DNA of 9,176 nucleotides from NCBI GenBank assembly GCA_021160785.1, contig JAGHBX010000584.1, forward strand, positions 1 through 9,176, read 5' to 3'. Shown here in pieces: positions 7,439 to 9,176 of this stretch. Source of the stretch: Planctomycetota bacterium (GTDB taxonomy: Bacteria > Planctomycetota > Phycisphaerae > Sedimentisphaerales > Anaerohalosphaeraceae). Below the pieces are notes generated by a model. The model had not been told where the DNA came from, made no database searches, and worked only from the letters and a program-made list of their open reading frames with translations. Each line of letters begins with the position of its first letter. Within the stretch, counting starts at the first letter, position 1. The position numbers and the translations under genes are program-made.

Positions 7439-7545
7439 ATTTATCAGAGCCTGACGAGTGTCTTGATCATTGTGCCGAGCGTTACGAGCAATTATGTAGT
7501 AGTCAAGCGTTCGTCGGACAGTTGGAAACGCAGTTATTTCCATAA
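7439..7545 (+). pseudogene. Possible remnant of a third element gene
   Basis: Directly after the HTH stop, in the frame ending TAA 7543-7545, the translation includes LDHCAERYEQLCSSQAF. This resembles the start of the short third protein that I recall following such HTH genes (an ERYE.LR.QAL-like opening). No ATG or GTG start is in frame, and nothing recognisable continues after 7545. This is a weak recollection-based call. Confidence 0.2.
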
Positions 7546-7872
7546 AAACAAGTATTTTTTCCTCCAAGCAGATTGTTTGCATTTGGTTCCATTAAATGCT
7601 ATTTGCTGCTTTTTGACTAGACACTTGGTTTTTGAGACAAGTGATGCAGAAGTTGCTTCCCACCGCAAGTGCCTATTTATCTCTAAAAATGGCATCAAAT
7701 AAATTTGCACAGAAGATTAGCAAAAACCGCATTTTCATGTTAAAATAGCATATAATGAGATTGCGATGACTTTTGAGCCCCTTCTAGAACAGCGATTTGA
7801 AGCAGGATGAGGGGGTAGTTTGAGTCATAGAAAGAAAAAGCAGCTTAGAATTGAAATACGGAGCGATTGAGG
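7546..7872. other. Stretch with no recognisable gene
   Basis: This 327-bp A+T-rich segment has scattered stops on both strands. A 79-codon open frame over 7463-7702 has no family features and starts inside the preceding remnant. A TATAAT at 7751-7756 has no matching -35. I see no repeats, hairpins or RNA genes of note, and read it as decayed element sequence. Confidence 0.4.
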
Positions 7873-8034
7873 ATGAAAAACTTTATAATGGGATTGCATG
7901 AAGATTTAGTTGAGACTCGGCATGATTTTGGAGGCTTTGATATGTCTGACATTACTGCTAAAAAAATGGATTGTATAAACTATCGCCTGTGCACCAGAAT
8001 GTGCACCAAACTTGCACGTTTAGTGCTCGGTTAG
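7873..8034 (+). CDS. Small hypothetical ORF, 53 aa
   Basis: An ATG at 7873 is preceded by GGAG (7860-7863) with a 9-nt spacing and opens 53 codons ending in RLCTRMCTKLARLVLG and TAG. I do not recognise it. The Cys-Thr-rich tail lies over the near-tandem TGTGCACCA repeats at 7988-8008. It ends about 85 bp before the half tRNA, where the end of an older integrase gene might be expected, so it may be the tail of a lost integrase. It could equally be chance. Confidence 0.25.
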   Translation: MKNFIMGLHEDLVETRHDFGGFDMSDITAKKMDCINYRLCTRMCTKLARLVLG

Positions 8035-8119
8035 TCTTCGGTTGTTCTACGGTCAATCTCATAACTCTTTTTCACACCGCCATTAACCCTTGTCACGTAA
8101 GGACTTAAAGTCGCGAGGC

Positions 8120-8166
8120 TCGGACTGTCGATCCGAAGGTTGAGGGTTCGAGTCCCTTCGGCCTCG
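8120..8166 (+). other. 3' half of tRNA-Asp(GUC), probable integrative-element attachment site
   Basis: The sequence gives a perfect anticodon stem TCGGA/TCCGA (8120-8124, 8132-8136) with the 7-nt loop CTGTCGA. This places U33 and anticodon GUC correctly for Asp. A 5-nt variable region follows, then a T arm (8142-8158) with loop TTCGAGT. The acceptor 3' strand CGGCCTC follows, then G at position 73, the Asp discriminator. No CCA is encoded. The D arm and a 7-bp acceptor 5' strand are missing upstream, so this is not a normal tRNA gene. Half tRNAs next to an integrase are typical att copies. A 6-bp CGAGGC (8114-8119) just before it can pair with GCCTCG (8161-8166), allowing a D-armless fold. 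Confidence 0.7.
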
Positions 8167-8172
8167 TTCTGT

Positions 8173-8210
8173 AAGTCCTTGTAACAGCTAATGTTACGAG
8201 GGCTTTTTTT
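8173..8210 (+). terminator. Intrinsic terminator after the half tRNA
   Basis: Positions 8173-8186 pair with 8192-8205 over 14 consecutive base pairs (two are G-U) around the 5-nt loop GCTAA. A run of seven T follows at 8204-8210. It lies 6 bp after the tRNA 3' end and would end tRNA transcription in the intact chromosome. It also separates the upstream region from the integrase, which therefore needs its own promoter or readthrough. Its 5' arm has an alternative partner at 8099-8107. Confidence 0.85.
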
Positions 8211-8236
8211 GTGGGTTTGACGCGTTTTTTATGGCG

Positions 8237-8317
8237 TATAACATTTTTTATAACACTTTGCGGATTCCAATCTGTGAAACCGTAATGCCGAAGTTGTTAT
8301 AAAGGACAAATGTTATG
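8237..8317 (+). repeat. TATAACA repeats before the integrase
   Basis: TATAACA occurs at 8237-8243 and 8249-8255, exactly 12 bp apart. Its reverse complement TGTTATA occurs at 8295-8301, and a near copy TGTTATG at 8311-8317 covers the integrase start codon. Repeated short sites between att and int are typical of arm-type integrase or excisionase sites or an autorepression operator. They are A+T-rich, so part may be chance. Confidence 0.35.
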
Positions 8318-9154
8318 GCCAAGAACAAGAAAATCGCTCAAAAACACAACCTCCCCGGCACCATCTACTTCAATAACAACCGATACTGGTGGATAGTCAA
8401 ACTCCCCGGAGAAACCAAACGAAAAGCACGCCCACTCAAGTCTGTAGGCTCCCAGTTCGCCGCAACCGATGTCGGCGTAGCGGTCGAGATTGCCAGAAAC
8501 CTACTCGAAACCGCTATATTCGACAGCGGATCACGAGACCATAACGCCTGCGACAGTGAAATCCACACAATCGCAGCCCTTTCCAGGGCATTCCTCCAGT
8601 ACGCCGAAGAGTACTACAGAAGCGCTGACGGGACAGTCACCGAAGAGCCGCTAAATGTCAGGTACTCCCTGAAACCACTCATCGAACTTTTCGCGACATT
8701 GGAACTGACCGAGTTTGGACCGCTGAAACTCATAGAAGTGCGGAACAAGATGATCTCCCTTAACTGGTCCCGCGGGCTTATCAACCAGCGGATCGGGAGA
8801 ATAAAACGGATGTTCAAGTGGGCGGTCAGCAGGCAGATAGTATCTCCCCTGGTCTATCAGGGGCTTATGTCAATCGAAGGGCTTAAGCAGGGCCGCTCCG
8901 GGGCCCGTGAGACCGCACCCATTATGCCGGTGGATGAGAAGTATGTTTATGCCATTCTCCCTTACACGACGCCTGTGATCGCTTCTATGCTTGAGCTGCT
9001 GCTGTTTACCGGGATGAGGCCGGGTGAGCTGGTGATAATGCGTCCGTGTGATATCGACCGGTCCAGTGAAATATGGCACTATAAACCGGCGAGTCATAAG
9101 ACACAGTACAAAGGAAAAGATGTAGTGCTTCAGTTGGAATTGGACATTTCCTGA
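8315..9154 (+). pseudogene. Tyrosine recombinase/phage integrase, C-terminus lost
   Basis: The protein reads in the order of planctomycete-type integrases. The N-terminal arm or AP2-like segment is PGTIYFNNNRYWWIVKLPG (14-32). The SAM-like core-binding domain runs about 85-185 (AFLQYAEEYYRSADGT, NQRIGRIKRMFKWAV). The start of the catalytic domain is next, with Arg235 in TGMRPGEL and Lys262 in HKTQYKGK. After KGKD the family should continue to a GP.AQ segment, the HxxR box and the catalytic Tyr. Instead it reads VVLQLELDIS and stops at 279 residues, where about 390-420 is usual. The last 22 bases of the window show no return to integrase sequence in another frame, so a junction with other DNA near 9120 is likely. 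AAAGGA (8301-8306) lies 8 nt before the ATG. As drawn it cannot catalyse recombination. Confidence 0.82.
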
Positions 9155-9176
9155 ATTTGAATTAGTATGTTGTTCA

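Larger units (their letters stand above)
8120..9176 (+). mobile_element. End of an integrative element at a tRNA-Asp site (partial)
   Basis: The half tRNA-Asp, a terminator, repeated short sites and an integrase gene reading inward follow each other within 200 bp. This is the standard left end of a tRNA-integrated island or prophage. The element continues past the window, and its integrase is broken. Because the sequence left of 8114 is not the tRNA 5' half, this end abuts other accessory DNA and not an intact tRNA gene. Confidence 0.5.

Noticed and set aside
6754..7545. A 263-codon open frame overlapping the DUF5372 stop (TAATG) and spanning the HTH gene
   Set aside because: Most of it is the other-frame shadow of the well-recognised HTH gene, its composition is rich in Ser, Arg and Cys without motifs, and it has no ribosome site. 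Only its last 35 codons outside the HTH gene are listed, as a weak remnant.
1..9176. CRISPR array, retron, toxin-antitoxin pair or known defence system
   Set aside because: I looked for regularly spaced repeats, reverse-transcriptase motifs, small overlapping gene pairs and nuclease motifs on both strands and found none.

Overview
The window looks like a piece of a planctomycete genome, probably from the Phycisphaerae or a close relative. The evidence is a dense set of Tat-exported sulfatases, a secreted DUF4832-type glycoside-hydrolase-like protein, weak Shine-Dalgarno sequences, and a tyrosine integrase whose sequence (AEEYYRSADGT, NQRIGRIKRMFKWAV, TGMRPGEL) is of the kind abundant in Planctomycetota. 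No rRNA or marker gene is present, so the phylum is an inference.

The left part (1-5874) is a polysaccharide-degradation locus. It starts with the 3' end of an HpcH/HpaI-type aldolase on the + strand. Facing it on the - strand is a complete Tat-exported sulfatase (730-2229) with a good sigma-70-like promoter. From the same divergent intergenic region, a + strand pair is transcribed. The first is a signal-peptide protein with a TIM-barrel-like N-terminal part and a DUF4832-like C-terminal part (2564-4054). The second is another Tat-exported sulfatase (4106-5874), which is split by a one-base frameshift at a short C run. A plausible reading is that the exported proteins desulfate and cut a sulfated glycan outside the cytoplasm, while the aldolase splits a 2-keto-3-deoxy sugar acid made from the released deoxy sugar or uronic acid. 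The actual substrate cannot be read from the sequence.

A 44-bp motif lies just upstream of the DUF4832 gene (2510-2553) and again just after the second sulfatase (5916-5959), with 34 of 44 positions identical. The second copy should lead a further gene of the locus, but that gene is missing. In its place is a patch of mobile-element debris.

The right part (about 5960-9176) is A+T-richer and mobile. It holds the C-terminal remnant of an integrase-core transposase on the - strand (6165-6455), a DUF5372-type gene (6461-6754), a two-HTH transposase-like gene (6977-7438) with its own promoter, and a long stretch of weak or decayed sequence (7439-8098). Next comes the 3' half of a tRNA-Asp(GUC) (8120-8166), followed by a strong intrinsic terminator, and then a tyrosine integrase (8315-9154) that loses its catalytic C-terminus. 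The half tRNA plus adjacent integrase is the usual mark of an integrative element at a tRNA gene. Since no tRNA 5' half is present, the site may be a junction between tandem elements.

The least expected structure is at 8099-8210. The 5' arm of the terminator is perfectly complementary over 9 bp to a segment upstream of the half tRNA. The two pairings exclude each other, as in a terminator/antiterminator switch wrapped around a tRNA-like fold.
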